From the NCBI GenBank assembly GCA_940747215.1, contig CALNWS010000006.1:1-64000 (forward strand): 64,000 bases of DNA. The letters run 5' to 3'. Both the position numbers and the translations under genes were made by a program. The DNA comes from an uncultured Paraburkholderia sp. (GTDB lineage Bacteria > Pseudomonadota > Gammaproteobacteria > Burkholderiales > Burkholderiaceae). The notes under the pieces are model-generated. The model worked only from the letters and a program-made list of their open reading frames with translations. It did no database searches and was not told where the DNA came from. Positions 22,143 through 32,463 of this stretch are shown in pieces. Numbering within the stretch: the first letter of the stretch is position 1; each line of letters begins with the position of its first letter.

Positions 22143-22170
22143 GAAACGCAGGCGCGAACGCCTGCATTTC
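22143..22170. terminator. Bidirectional hairpin between pdeM-like and Gly-rich genes
   Basis: GAAACGCAGGCG, loop CGAA, CGCCTGCATTTC: a 12-bp stem with one mismatch, lying between two convergent genes. The flanks are only moderately T/A-rich. Confidence 0.6.
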
Positions 22171-22270
22171 TGTTTGAAGGCGAGCGCCCGGGGAAGCGCC
22201 GCTTTGGGCCGTTGGCTCTTCTCGCGTGGCGCGCGTGGCCGTGTTACCGGCCAGCGCGCACCTCGATGCT

Positions 22271-22897
22271 TCAGTGATTGCCACCGCCGTAGCCGCCACC
22301 GCCACTTCCCGAATTTCCACCGCTACCGGAGTCGCCGCCGTCGCCGCCCGTGCCGTTACCACCCGTGCCCGTACCGCCACTGCCCGTACCACCCGAACCC
22401 GAACCCGAACCACCACTACCGATGCCACCGCTGCCAGTCCCGCCATTCCCGGACCCGCCCTTACCGCCGCCACCGTTGCCACTTCCTGTACTACCCGAGC
22501 CGAGCCCCGAAGAACCGCTGCCGCTGCCATTCCCCGTGCTGCTTCCGCTGCTCACGCCGCGTCCGCCGCCATTCGCCCCGTTGATATCTCCCGCGCCGAC
22601 CGTCGTTCCGCCTTGCGTTCCCGCCGACGTCGCGCCAAGCCCCGCTGCCGCGATACCGACGCCGCCGCCCGGCGACAGCAAACCGCTGCTCTCGCTTTTG
22701 CAGCCAAGCGTATCGAACATCGGACAATCGGTCGGCAAGGACTGCGCGACCACCACCTTCGCTGAATTGATCTGCGGCGTAACAGATGTCGTCGGACTGG
22801 TTTGAGCACCCGCCATCGCGGCGTACAAACTCACAGCCATCGCGAGAACCGCTTTGCGCGTTTCCAATGTCCGAGCGTCCCCGTTTTACTTTTTCAT
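22271..22897 (-). pseudogene. Secreted Gly/Ser-rich low-complexity protein, ochre at codon 4
   Basis: The natural start is ATG 22897 with AGGAG upstream; codon 4 is TAA (22888-22886), probably from CAA. After it the frame is open for about 205 codons: a signal peptide (VLAMAVSLYAAMAGAQ), a segment with two Cys (PTDCPMFDTLGCKSE), then more than 100 residues of almost pure Gly, Ser, Thr and Asn ending GGGYGGGNH. A TTG at 22867 or an internal ATG at 22837 could restart translation but neither has a clear ribosome-binding site. No family recognised; surface or extracellular matrix roles would be guesses. Confidence 0.6.
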
Positions 22898-23546
22898 TTC
22901 ATTCTCCTAACTACATTCCTCGGAAGACCGGCCCGATTACTGAGTGAATCTCTGTTCACTCGTGAAAATGAAACTTCAAAGCCCTGTCGCCATCACCTTC
23001 AATCGCGATAAAACCCTGCAAAATACGGTGTCTCCCGTGCGTAAACCCCGGTCCAGTTTAACGTGAATCGAAAGAAACAACCGGCTGTGCGCGCCGCATT
23101 TTGTGAACGCTGCACAGCGAGGCCTGATGGACGTTGAAGTTATTCGGAGCGGCTTTCGCGGACCGTGCGTTAGCCCACGCAATACCGTATCGCTGAAATT
23201 TTTATGATCGTTAGACCGATTAACTGTCAAACAGCTTTAAATGCCGATCGCAAAAAGCGGCGAGAAATGTTTGCCGACGGATTCAGACAAGGAAGCGTCG
23301 CGACGAAAATATGCATACATGTCCACCTCTAAATGAAAAAATAGAAAGATCAGGCTTAAACGCATCGGAGGCAAAACCTTGCTCATATCGAACGCGTGTT
23401 TATGCGTCTATCCGCACACAGCGGATAAGTTCGTGCGATCTCAATGAGCGCAATCACACAGACAGAGAAAATGTCCGGTCGTCGATTCAGGGGACGTTTC
23501 AGGCGACAATACAAACATCGCAACTCAATCGAATACAGGAAGGCAG
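22898..23546. other. Gene-free stretch of about 650 bases
   Basis: Between the Gly-rich gene and the SDR gene. Less GC-rich than its surroundings, with A/T runs around 23200-23350. I see no conserved reading frame, RNA gene or strong hairpin. The right end carries the SDR ribosome-binding site (AGGAAGG before ATG 23547). Confidence 0.5.
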
Positions 23547-24308
23547 ATGCTTCTATCCGAACAGTGGATATTGGTCACGGGTGGCGCGCGCGGTCTCGGC
23601 GCTTCGATCACGCGGGCACTCGCGCGCGAAGGCGCGGGCGTCGTGCTGAATTACAACAGGAGTGAAAAACAGGCGCTTGCGCTGAGAGAAGAACTCGGCG
23701 ACCGCGTGCTGCCGGTTCAGGCGGACATCACCGACGCCGCAGCCGTCGCGCGTCTGTTCGCAACAGCACAGTCGCACACGGGTCAGCCCATCGTCTCGGT
23801 GGTCAACAACGCACTGGCCGACTTCCAGTTCGACGGCGACGCACGTCCGAAAATCGATTCGATCGACTGGTCGCGCTTCTCGCAGCAACTCGACGGCTCG
23901 CTCAAAGGCGCGCTCAACACCACACAAGCCGCAGTCGTCGGCATGCGCGCAAAGGGCTTCGGCCGCATCGTGAACGTCGGCAAAAACCTGTTCCAGAATC
24001 CGGTGGTGCCGTACCACGACTACACCGCGGCGAAAGCGGCGCTGCTGTCGTTCACGCGTACGGCCGCGCACGATCTCGGTCCGGACGGCATTACGGTCAA
24101 CATGGTGTCGGGCGGTCTGCTGCACACCACCGACGCCAGCGCCGCTACGCCCGAATTCGTCTTCGATCTGATCACGAACTCGACGCCGGTGCGCCGCGTC
24201 ACCACGCCCGAAGAATTCGCCGACGCCGTGCTGTTCTTTCTGTCGCCGTGGGCACGCGCCGTCACGGGACAGAATCTGATTGTCGACGGCGGCCTCGTGA
24301 AGGGCTAG
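23547..24308 (+). CDS. SDR-family oxidoreductase (3-oxoacyl-ACP reductase type)
   Basis: Intact 253-residue short-chain dehydrogenase/reductase. The NAD(P)-binding motif is VTGGARGLGASI near residue 11, NNALADF is in the place of the family NNAG, and the catalytic YTAAK lies at about residue 157 (YHDYTAAKAAL). The C-terminus TGQNLIVDGGLVKG is typical. A strong AGGAAGG site precedes ATG 23547. Cytoplasmic. It is immediately followed by a convergent quinone-oxidoreductase fragment. Substrate unknown; the family covers fatty-acid and polyketide-type reductions and many others. Confidence 0.92.
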   Translation: MLLSEQWILVTGGARGLGASITRALAREGAGVVLNYNRSEKQALALREELGDRVLPVQADITDAAAVARLFATAQSHTGQPIVSVVNNALADFQFDGDARPKIDSIDWSRFSQQLDGSLKGALNTTQAAVVGMRAKGFGRIVNVGKNLFQNPVVPYHDYTAAKAALLSFTRTAAHDLGPDGITVNMVSGGLLHTTDASAATPEFVFDLITNSTPVRRVTTPEEFADAVLFFLSPWARAVTGQNLIVDGGLVKG

Positions 24309-24337
24309 AAAACACGAGCTAAAAAAGGAGCTAAAAG

Positions 24338-24359
24338 CGCGGGCTATAAAACACCCGCG
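24338..24359. terminator. Hairpin between SDR gene and QOR fragment
   Basis: CGCGGG and CCCGCG form a 6-bp GC stem around a CTATAAAACA loop in the 66-base gap between convergent reading frames. Flanking A-runs lie mainly on the left, favouring termination on the minus strand. Confidence 0.45.
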
Positions 24360-24374
24360 TCAATCGCATCGGGT

Positions 24375-24730
24375 TCAGGCGACATCCACTACGATCTTGC
24401 CGCGTGCACTGCCGTCGGACAACGCGACATACGCCGATTCCGCCGAAGCCAGATCGAAGCGCCGCGCGTCGAGCCGCGGCGCGAGCTTGCCTTCTTCAGC
24501 GAGCTGCGCCGCGACGCGCAACATTTCGCCGTGATGCGCGCGTCCTTGGCCGGTCAGCAGCGCATGCAGCGTGAACACGCCGGAATACGTCGCTTCGCGA
24601 AACGACAACGGCGCGAGCGCATGTGTGCCCCAGCCGAGCGCGCTCACCACGTGACCGAAGTGGCGCACCACTGCGAACGACGCATCCAGCGTGGCGCCGC
24701 CCACGTTATCCACCACTACGTCGAAACCCA
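24375..24730 (-). pseudogene. Zinc-type alcohol dehydrogenase/quinone oxidoreductase, C-terminal piece
   Basis: C-terminal third of a QOR-type MDR oxidoreductase, from [14 protein letters not shown] through [16 protein letters not shown] to GKIVVDVA and TGA at 24375. It has no start of its own: at 24727-24731 it is fused in frame to the N-terminus of a SulP permease. The matching N-terminal piece lies at 27101-27737 on the other strand and ends just where this one begins (QG-V then GFDVVVD), so the two are halves of one gene separated by rearrangement. Confidence 0.85.
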
Positions 24731-24965
24731 CCGCCATTGAACCGGCAGCGCCCGAAATCATGCCGGGCCGCCCACCGAAGAGCGCGGTGATCGTGCAGAT
24801 GAAGAATGCGCCGTAAAGGCTCATCAGCGGATTAAGGTGCGCGACGAGTGCGAAGGCGATGCATTCCGGCACGAGCGCAAACGACGACGTCAGGCCGGCG
24901 AGCACATTGCTCCGGATACCGGAAAGGCCGGTGAGCCGGCCTTGGTTAGGACTAGCGGTGTTCAT
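24731..24965 (-). pseudogene. SulP-family permease, N-terminal piece
   Basis: First 78 codons of a SulP (sulfate permease) transporter: [30 protein letters not shown] and [17 protein letters not shown], which are helices 1-2 and the conserved GRP region. At SMAV it runs in frame into the QOR fragment, giving one continuous 196-codon chimeric frame. The continuation of this permease (VIVALVV...) lies at 45491-45812, about 21 kb away. No ribosome-binding site is evident before ATG 24965. Confidence 0.83.
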
Positions 24966-25268
24966 GTTCTACGAGGAGGGGAGCCGGCGGCGGTTGGTCC
25001 AGCAGGGCGGATGCGCGCGGCTCTGAAACTGGAATGTCCCGTCGCCACGGCGGGACCGGGACAGGCGAGCTTGCAAAAACGGTGAATTTACAGGAGCACC
25101 GCCAATTTGACCGGCGGGACCGCACGCGTGTGGCACACATGCGGAGCGCGATACAGCGAGAGGCTTTCCTCGCGCTTGACATGAAAACGCCACGCGGCCG
25201 CGTGTGCGGTGGCGTGGCGTCGAGATGCGGCAACTCATACCGCCGCACCAGGCCGGAGGCCGAAACGC
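24966..25268. other. Gene-free stretch
   Basis: About 300 bases between the SulP fragment and the SYLF-domain pseudogene. It holds an imperfect inverted repeat around 25188-25218 (CGCCAC...GTGGCG) that could terminate the SYLF gene. I see no coding sequence. Confidence 0.4.
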
Positions 25269-25862
25269 TTAGATCATCAGGCGCGAAACCTTCGTGCCTT
25301 CGAGCGAAACGCCTGCCATCAAGCCGCCGTTCGTCAGCACGAAGGCTTCGACCGGGCTCGTGGCCGTCGACGGTCGATCGCGCCGTTCGCGCCGACCTTC
25401 AGCACGGCCACGGTCGCGTCCGCGCCGGCTGCCCAGCCCTGGCTGCTGGTAAATTTGTCGAGCGCTTTCTGCATCATGAACAGGAAGATCAGCGCCTTGG
25501 ATTACGCGCCGATCTGCAGGCCGAACGAGCCTGTCACCGTGCTGTAGTAACCGGTGGTGCGGCCGCCAACGCGCAGGCCACCTTCGCCGTACTGGCCACC
25601 GACCCAGAAGCCCGCCGAGATCACGTTCGGGAATACGAGGACGCCGCGCGCCTTCGCCACCAGTTCACGCGAGCCGCCGACGTTCTCGTACAGGCGCGAG
25701 AGTGTCGAGTCGATGCCCGAGTTGATCGTGTCGCGCTTGCCGGCGTTAGCCGAAGCGGATGCGCTCGAGAACGGCGACGTCGTCGTGCAGCCGGCAAGGC
25801 TGAAGCCTGCGGTGGCGAGAGCGGCGCTCGCTGATCGTCATCATGAATTGTCGTCTGCGCAT
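25269..25862 (-). pseudogene. YSC84/SYLF-domain lipid-binding protein, broken
   Basis: Exported SYLF-domain protein. The start MRRRQFMM (25862, AAAGGAAAA upstream) leads into a signal segment with a Cys (LATAGFSLAGCTTTS), but the frame shifts near 25825 between them. The domain follows: LSRLYENVGGSRELVAKARGVLVFP, SAGFWVGGQYGEGGLRV, YYSTVTGSFGLQIGA. A TAA at 25502-25504 replaces the Gln before SKALIFLFM, and a further shift near 25375 precedes the end AGVSLEGTKVSRLMI. Known members bind lipids in the cell envelope. It lies in inverted segment B. Confidence 0.82.
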
Positions 25863-26061
25863 AATTGTTTTCCTTTTGCTTGATGGAGATAGTGTTTCTC
25901 GTCCGATTTCGAGCCTGTCCGGTGCAATCTGCTGCATGTCGTATGTTTGCCGCGAGTTTGCCGCGACGTCGGCATTGTGCCGTACGTCACTTGCTAATTA
26001 GCATTATGCGTGCTTGATTCCGTTGTATCGACCAGGATTGACGAGCATGGCGACGCCGGCG

Positions 26062-26981
26062 CTAGACATTGCCGATGGCGTCGATCGTCAGGTCCAGCAG
26101 CGCACGCAAGCGGCCGACCCGGCGCAGGTCGCGGTGATAGCCGAACCAGACGTCGCGGCCAAGCGGCGTTTCGTCGAGTTCGATGCGTCGCAGTTCCGGC
26201 GTGCTGTCGCCGAGTGGGCAGGGTAAGACCGCCAGCCCGACACCTTCCGCGCACATTCTTGCCTGCACGCCCCGGTTGTTACGTTACTACTGCCGAACGC
26301 GATCCGCGCCTCGGGCAGCATGCGCTTCACCCACAGAACGTCGGGCAGCGTGTCGAAGCCGCTGCCCATGCTGATGAGCGTTTGCGCGGCGTTGTCGGCG
26401 GGCTTGCTTCTGCCGGCCGGCGTCTTTCGCACGCGCTGTTTTCTGAACGCAGCAGCGACATCGGTCCGGCCGTACAGCGCGTAGTCGATATGCATCAGCT
26501 TGCGCTGGATGATGTCCGCTTCCTCGAATGGCGTGATGCGAAACGCCAAGTCGGCTTCGCGTCGCGCGAGGTTGTAGCGGCGCGAGTCAGTGACGAGTTC
26601 GATCGACACCTCGCGATGCTGCGCCAGAAAGCGCGCGAACACGGGCGTCAGCACATGAATGCCGAACCAGTCCGACGACGACACGCGCAACGTTCCCGCC
26701 AGTTGCTGCTCGTGGCTGCTCAGCGCGCGGCTGAAGCTGAGCACCTCTTCCTCCATGCGTTCGGCGTGCAAGCATCACGGCACTGCCTTCGTCGGTCAGC
26801 ACGAAGCCGTCGCGCGTGCGCTGAAAAGCGTATGACCGACCGCCTCCTCGAGCGCACGCAGACGGCGGCCCATGGTGGGCTGCGTTTGACCTGTCAGCCG
26901 CGCGGCCGCGCCGAGCGTTCCGGCGCGTGCGATGGCAAGGAAGACCCGCACGTCGCCCCAATCCAGCGCTGTTTCATTCAT
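26062..26981 (-). pseudogene. LysR-family regulator, broken
   Basis: LysR-type transcriptional regulator. The N-terminal helix-turn-helix is readable (DWGDVRVFLAIARAGTLGAAARLTGQTQPTMGRR split by context), then a shift near 26825 (FQRTRDGFVLTDEG), another near 26765, the effector domain LAGTLRVSSSDWFGIHVL, and a last shift near 26275 before RRIELDETPLGRDVWFGY and TAG at 26062. It is divergent from the QOR gene (ATG 27101), a common regulator/target layout. The pair lies together in segment B, consistent with B having moved as one block. Confidence 0.83.
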
Positions 26982-27100
26982 TGGCCGAGTCATTCATTTT
27001 TGTATGGACGATGTGCAAATGTGTCGATTTACATGCCTTTTCGCATGGACCAGTATGCATCCATCAACCTGTTACCACGATACTTTTCAAGGAAATCATC

Positions 27101-27737
27101 ATGTCCATGCAAGCGTTCGTTCTTCGCCAGTACAACGGCCCGCTGAAACTCACCGACATGCCGCGTCCGGAACCGCGCAAGGGCGAAGTGCTCGTGCGCG
27201 TCGCCGCAGCGGGGCTGAATCCGCTCGACGCGAAGATACGCGCCGGCGCCGCCGCGCACGCACGGCATCCGCTGCCGCTTGTGCTGGGCATCGACATGGC
27301 GGGCGTGGTGGAAGCCGTCGGTGAAGGCGTGAGCGCGTTCAAGCCGGGCGACGAGGTGTATGATGGCATGGGCGGCGTGGGCGACATGCAGGGCTCGCTC
27401 GCACAATATGTTTCAGCGGACGCCGATCTGCTCGCGCTGAAGCCGGCCAATCTGTTGATGCGTGAAGCGGCCGCCTTGCCGCTCGCGTTCATCACGGCGT
27501 ATTCGGGCATCGTCGATCGCGCTCACGTGCAGGCCGGACAGACCGTGCTCGTGCATGGCGGCACGGGCGGCATGGGTTACGTCGCCGCGCAACTGACGAA
27601 GGCGCTGGGCGCCAACGTGTTTGCCAAACGTCAGCGAACGCGATGTCGAGCATGATGCATGCGCTGGGCGTCACGCCGATCGACTATCGCGCGCAAAGCG
27701 TCGAGCAGTACGTTGCATCGGGGACGCAAGGCGTGGT
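27101..27737 (+). pseudogene. Zinc-type alcohol dehydrogenase/quinone oxidoreductase, N-terminal piece
   Basis: Begins MSMQAFVLRQY after AAGGAA. MDR features: LVRVAAAGLNPLDAKIR, LVLGIDMAGVVEAVGEG, and the NAD(P) site VHGGTGGMGYVAAQ. Two small indels near 27630-27650 put the stretch between NVFA and MMHALGV out of frame. The sequence stops at VEQYVASGTQG (about 27737), where it meets a MocR fragment on the other strand. The C-terminal half is at 24375-24730, opposite strand. Joining the two gives a normal-length gene. Confidence 0.85.
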
Positions 27738-27890
27738 TTTGCGCGACACGCCGAGCTGTGTGGCGAGGTTGCGTGTGGACGGCAAACGCGTGCCGCTTGC
27801 GAGTCGTCCTTCGAGAATGCCGGCGCGTAGCTGGCGATAAATCTGTCCGGACAGATCGTGATGACCTTCGACCGCGATGTGGATTTCCAT
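27738..27890 (-). pseudogene. MocR-family regulator, piece 1 (N-terminal winged helix)
   Basis: MEIHIAVEGHHDLSGQIYRQL, then ILEGRLASGTRLPSTRNLA and TQLGVSRKTT: the GntR winged helix of a MocR regulator. It ends at RKTT by abutting the QOR fragment. The next residues expected (LDVFERLLSEGYL) occur at 47492-47668, and the aminotransferase domain at 36904-37815, so this is the first of three scattered pieces of one gene. Confidence 0.8.
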
Positions 27891-28088
27891 TTACCTGGTT
27901 ACCTCGAAAGGCCGCGTAAGCGGCGCTCCGGAAAGGCCCATGCGAAAACCACAACTGTACCGCTTTCGCAGCGGGCGGCGCGAGGCGCGCCAACCCGCTT
28001 CGACATTCAGACACGCGGACGCGGAAAGCGCGCCGCGGCCTTTGCGCCTTGCCGCTTACTCCGCGACCGTGCCGTTCAGCGCCGCGGT

Positions 28089-29530
28089 CTAACGCGCACT
28101 GTCACGCGCTTCGTCGCTGTAGCGCTGATGTTCGCGCGAGAGCTTGCGCATCAGCAGCAACAGCAGCACCGCGACCAGTGCGCCGAGCGCAACAAGCCAG
28201 CCGAGGCCGGTGAAAAGCTTCGTATGGAGCGGCAGGGGTTCGAGCGGATCCAGATTGTCCGACGGCATCTGCGAAAAATTCGCGACCGCGCTGCCCAGAT
28301 ACTGCGACACGCCGGTTGCGACGAAGTAAGCGCCCATCATGAAGCCGCTTATACGCGCGGGCACGTAGCGCGCGATCATCGCGAGGCCAAGGCCGCTCAC
28401 CAGCAGTTCGCCGAGCGATTAGAGACCATAGCCGCCCACCATGAACCAGGACGACACGCGGCCGTTCACGGCGTAGTTGCCGCTTGCCGCGTAGACGAAG
28501 AAGCCGGCCGCGACCACTGCGAAGCCGAATGCGTATTTCACGGCGACCGGCACGTCCTTGCCGTTCTTCGCGAGCTTCGTATAGAGCAGCGCGAGGAGCG
28601 GGCTCATCACCATGATCCGGATCGGATTGAGCGCTTGGAACTGCGCGGTGCTCCACGTGAAGAGCGTGACGCCGAACAGCGAGAAGTGCGGATCGACGTT
28701 GCGCAGCACGAAGAGCGTAAGCGACGTGGACATCTGCACGTAGAACACGAAAAAGAGAATCACCTGCTCCGTGAGAATCAGCGCGGCGAAGAGACCCGAG
28801 CGCTCCGAACGTTCGCATTTCACGAGCATGTACGCGAAGATCGCGAGAATCGCCGCGCCTGCCGTATAGACGCAGGCCACGGCAATCGCTTTATGCTGCA
28901 GCACGAACATGGTCGGTCGCCGCGCGGAGCCGATATGCGCGAGCGTGCGGAACATCACGAAATAATTGACGACCGACAGCAGCATGCCCGCGCAACAGAC
29001 CGCGAACGCCGCGTGCCAGCCCCAGTGATCCTTAATCCACGGCGTCGCGAGCATCGACACCGTCGAGCCGATATTGACCGCCATGTGATGGTGAACCCGC
29101 TGTCGATGCGCGCGTCGTCGCCCTCATAGATGTGGCGCACGAGGTTCGCGGCATTCGCCTTGAATAGACCGTTGCCCACCACGATCACGCCAAGCGACGC
29201 ATACATGTAAGCGAGTTGTTCGTTGGGCAGCGCGAGCATCAGATAGCCGGCGGACAGCACCGCCGCGCCGAAGATCATCGTGCGGCGCGCGCCGAGAATC
29301 TTGTCGCCGATCCAGCCGCCGATCGACGGCGACGCATAGACAAGCGCCGTGAATGCGCCCCACGTGAGCGTGGCGTGGCTGTCGGTGAAGTGCAGCTTGT
29401 CGATCATGAACAGCACGAGCAGCGCGGCCATGCCGTAATAGCCGAAGCGCTCCCACATCTCGATCAGGAAGACAGTCGAGAACGACCGGGTCTGCGAGAC
29501 GCGAGCGCCTTGCGGGTTAGAAGAATTCAT
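28089..29530 (-). pseudogene. POT-family proton-dependent oligopeptide transporter, broken
   Basis: PTR2/POT-type peptide:proton symporter of the inner membrane. MNSSNPQGAR start, then the family motif region FSTVFLIEMWERFGYYGM, GDKILGARRTMIFGA and GNGLFKANAANLV. A 4-base loss near 29085 breaks the frame (SGFTIT / MAVNIGS). A TAA at 28419-28421 sits in GGYGL-stop-SLGELLVSG, probably from a Tyr codon. The C-terminal helices to DEARDSAR are intact. It was probably regulated together with the opp genes across the 30 kb intergenic region (inference). Confidence 0.87.
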
Positions 29531-30096
29531 CGTGTACTTCTCAAACGGTTGCTGCGGCGCATGCGCACGGTGCGCGCCGCGAAATACGGAGTCCGCAAAG
29601 GATTGGCGAACTTGCGTGGCCGGCTGGTACTTCGGCTCGTGACCGAAGCGGCCGGGCGTCCAGTCTGCGTACGGACTGAATCACGCCTGCGATACTGAAA
29701 AAACTGAAAAACCAGCGATACGGTGAGCGACCCAAGGAATTCACTGATTTCGTGATGATTACCAGCGCTTACTCAGCAAAATGCGTTGCCACGCCATTTC
29801 ACTAAACAAAAAATGTCCTTTGCCGTCGTAGCCTTAACTCCTCCTGATATTTAAATGGCATCGATGTCCGGTACTGTCCGCATACTGCGCGGATTCCCTG
29901 CCGCGTTATCCGTTTTATGCGGAACGCGGTCATTTTGGCAGGACCGATTTTCGGTTCTGGCAACATAGAATGTTGATTCTAGAATTAGAATTCTGGTCAT
30001 GTCGAGGTCTCAGCGGCCCATCACCTCAACATAGAGCGGTAGCAAACCATATTTACATATACCAAACAAATTTTGACGGGCTAATTTCCTCCTGCT
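29531..30096. other. Intergenic region between divergent POT transporter and XRE regulator
   Basis: About 565 bases, AT-richer than its surroundings, with no coding sequence. It must hold the promoters of both divergent genes. The only clear structure is a cluster of AGAAT/ATTCT repeats at 29968-29997 (listed separately). Confidence 0.5.
29968..29997. promoter_or_regulatory. AGAAT/ATTCT repeat cluster, possible operator
   Basis: AGAAT-GTTG-ATTCT (inverted) is followed at once by AGAATT-AGAATTCT. Nested direct and inverted copies of AGAAT lie 100 bases before the XRE/cupin regulator, a plausible autoregulatory site. Inference from symmetry and position only. Confidence 0.35.
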
Positions 30097-30671
30097 ATGG
30101 TCACGACAATTCATAAGAGCAATCTGGCACTTGAACTCGGCAGTAAGATCCGCGCGCTGCGTCAGAGGCCCAAGCGCACGCTGGACGAAACAGCAACGGC
30201 GGCGGGGATTTCCAAGCCATTTCTGTCGCAGGTGGAACGCGGTCTCGCATCACCTTCCATCACGTCGTTAGCCGGTATTGCCCACGCGCTGGGTGTGACG
30301 GTGCAGTATTTCGTCGACACACCGAGCGAAGAATGCAGCGTGAGCCGCGGCGATCAGTTGAGATTTTTCGGTTTTGCAGACTCGGCCAATCTGTTTGCAC
30401 GGTTGACCAATCTGACGGGCGGCCGTCAGCTCGAAGCGATCCCTTGGTCAGGATGCCGCCCGGGCAGAAGTGCTCCGAAGTCGCCACGCATGCCGGAGAA
30501 GAGTTTGTTTATGTAATCGACGGCGAAGTGTCGTTGACACTGGAAGGCAAGACGTTCGTATTGCACGCGGGAGACAGCGCGCATTACGAATCGACGGTGC
30601 CGCACAGCTGGGTGAACACCGCACGTATCGAGTCGGTGGTCGTCTGGGTGGGCACACCGAGACTGTTCTAA
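30097..30671 (+). pseudogene. XRE-family regulator with C-terminal cupin, frameshifted
   Basis: N-terminal XRE helix-turn-helix (LGSKIRALRQ, ISKPFLSQVERGLASPSITSL, AHALGVTVQYF) followed by a cupin domain (CSEVATHAGEEFVYVIDGEVSLTLEG, HAGDSAHYESTVPHSWVN). A small insertion near 30442 throws the cupin out of frame. The layout is that of small-molecule-sensing repressors such as PuuR-type regulators. It stands between the divergent POT transporter and the downstream opp-type genes, so it probably controlled peptide uptake (inference). Confidence 0.83.
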
Positions 30672-30843
30672 AAGGCAGGCACCTTATCCGGTCGATCCGA
30701 CAAAAGAATGCCTGCATTACGCAATGTAAGGATTCCTGCATGTCGGACAGGCAACAAGGGCCACCTCGGCCCAGCATGGCAGATAACCGGGCGCACTAGC
30801 GCCAGCGCGTTCTCCCTTTCGACCTTTCCTGAGATCTCAACCG

Positions 30844-32446
30844 ATGAAAACCCCGTTCGTCCGCAAGACGGCGCTGGCCGCGCTCGTCCTTAGCTTTGCC
30901 TCTTCCGCGTTCGCCGTCACCGTGCCGGCCGGCGTCACGCTCGCCACGGCCCAGGAAATCACGCGACAGGTGCCCGCCGAAACCGAATCGCTCGATCCGG
31001 CGCACATCGAATCGTGGACCGGCAACACGATCGCGCTCGACCTGTTCGAAGGCCTGACGCGTATCGACGCCACGGGTACCGTGGTGCCGGGCGTCGCGCA
31101 ATCGTGGACGCGCAGCGGACCGGACACGTGGGTCTTCAAGCTGCGTCACGACGCGCGCTGGAGCAACGGCCAGCCGGTCACGGCGCAGGATTTCATCTAC
31201 GCATGGCAGCATGTGCTCGACCCGAAAACCGGCTCGAAGTACACGGTGCTAGTCGAATTCGTGAAGAACGCCAAGGCGATTCTCGCGGGCAAGGCGCCGC
31301 TCACGAGCCTCGGCGTGCGCGCGCCCGATCCGTACACGCTCGAAGTCACGACCGAGGTTCCCGCCGCGTTCTTCCCGCAACTGGCCGCGATGCCGACCAT
31401 GGCGCCCGTCAATCGCGAAGTGGTGACGAAATTCGGCGGTGACTGGACGCGCGGCAACGGTCCCTATACGCTCACCGACTGGCAGCCGGGCAACCGCCCT
31501 CGTCGGCACGAAGAGCAAGACGTACTGGAACGCGAGCAAGGTGGTCATCAACAAGGTGACGTATCTGCCGATCGAAAACGACGAAACGGCCATGCGCATG
31601 TATCAGGCCAGCCAGTTCGACTACACGTATTCGATTCCGTCCGGCATCTACGCGCAGGCCAGCAAGCAGTTCGGCTCCGAGCTGAAAACCGGCCTGCAGA
31701 TCGCCACGTACTACTACAGCCTGAACAACGACGATCCGCTCTTCAAGGACAAGCGCGTGCGACAGGCGCTTTCGATGGTGCTCGACCGCGATCTGCTCAC
31801 GCAGCGCCTGACCGCCGACGGCGAAGTGCCCATGTACGGCCTGATCGCGAAGGGCACGCAGGGCGCGGCCGTCTTCAAGCCGGAATGGTCGACGTGGCTG
31901 ATGGCCAAGCGCGTGGACTACGCGCGCCATCTGCTGAAGCAGGCGGGCTATTCGGATGCTAAGCCGCTCACTTTCACGCTCACGTACAACACCAACGATC
32001 TGCACAAGAAGGTCGCGCTCTTCTCGACATCGGAATGGCGCACCAAGCTCGGCGTGAACGCCAAGCTCGAAAACGTCGAATACAAGATGCTGCTCAAGCA
32101 GCGTCACGACGGCAAGGTGCAGGCCTCGCGCGACGGCTGGTTCGTCGACTACAACGACGCGATGTCGTACTTCGACCTGATCCGCTGCAACAGCGTGCAG
32201 AACGACCAACGCTACTGCAATCCGCAGGTCGACAAACTGGTGGACGAAGCCAACCAGCAACTGGGCGACGCCAAACGCACCGCGCTGTTCACGCAGGCGC
32301 ACGATCTGGCAATGAACGACTACCCGCTCGTGCCGCTCTTCCAGTATTCGGCCGACCGCCTAGTTAAGCCGTACGTGGGCGGCTATACGTCGACGAACTA
32401 CGTCGACCAGCGCGCGACGCAGGACATGTATCTGATCAAGCACTAG
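30844..32446 (+). pseudogene. oppA: Oligopeptide ABC transporter substrate-binding protein, frameshifted
   Basis: Periplasmic SBP family 5 protein. A signal peptide (FVRKTALAALVLSFASSAFA) precedes QVPAETESLDPAHIES. The family signature region is LRHDARWSNGQPVTAQDFIYAW. One frameshift near 31494 (QPGNR / ALVGTKSKTYW) is the only lesion; the rest, including YYSLNNDDPLFKDKRVRQAL and the C-terminal NYVDQRATQDMYLIK, is clean to the TAG at 32444. It is followed after 17 bases by oppB. The single indel suggests recent loss. Confidence 0.88.
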
Positions 32447-32463
32447 GCACGGGAACACCGTCA

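Noticed and set aside
22350..22805. Proline-rich open frame on the plus strand opposite the Gly-rich gene
   Set aside because: The Pro tracts are the reverse complement of Gly codons; the minus strand has a ribosome-binding site and signal peptide.
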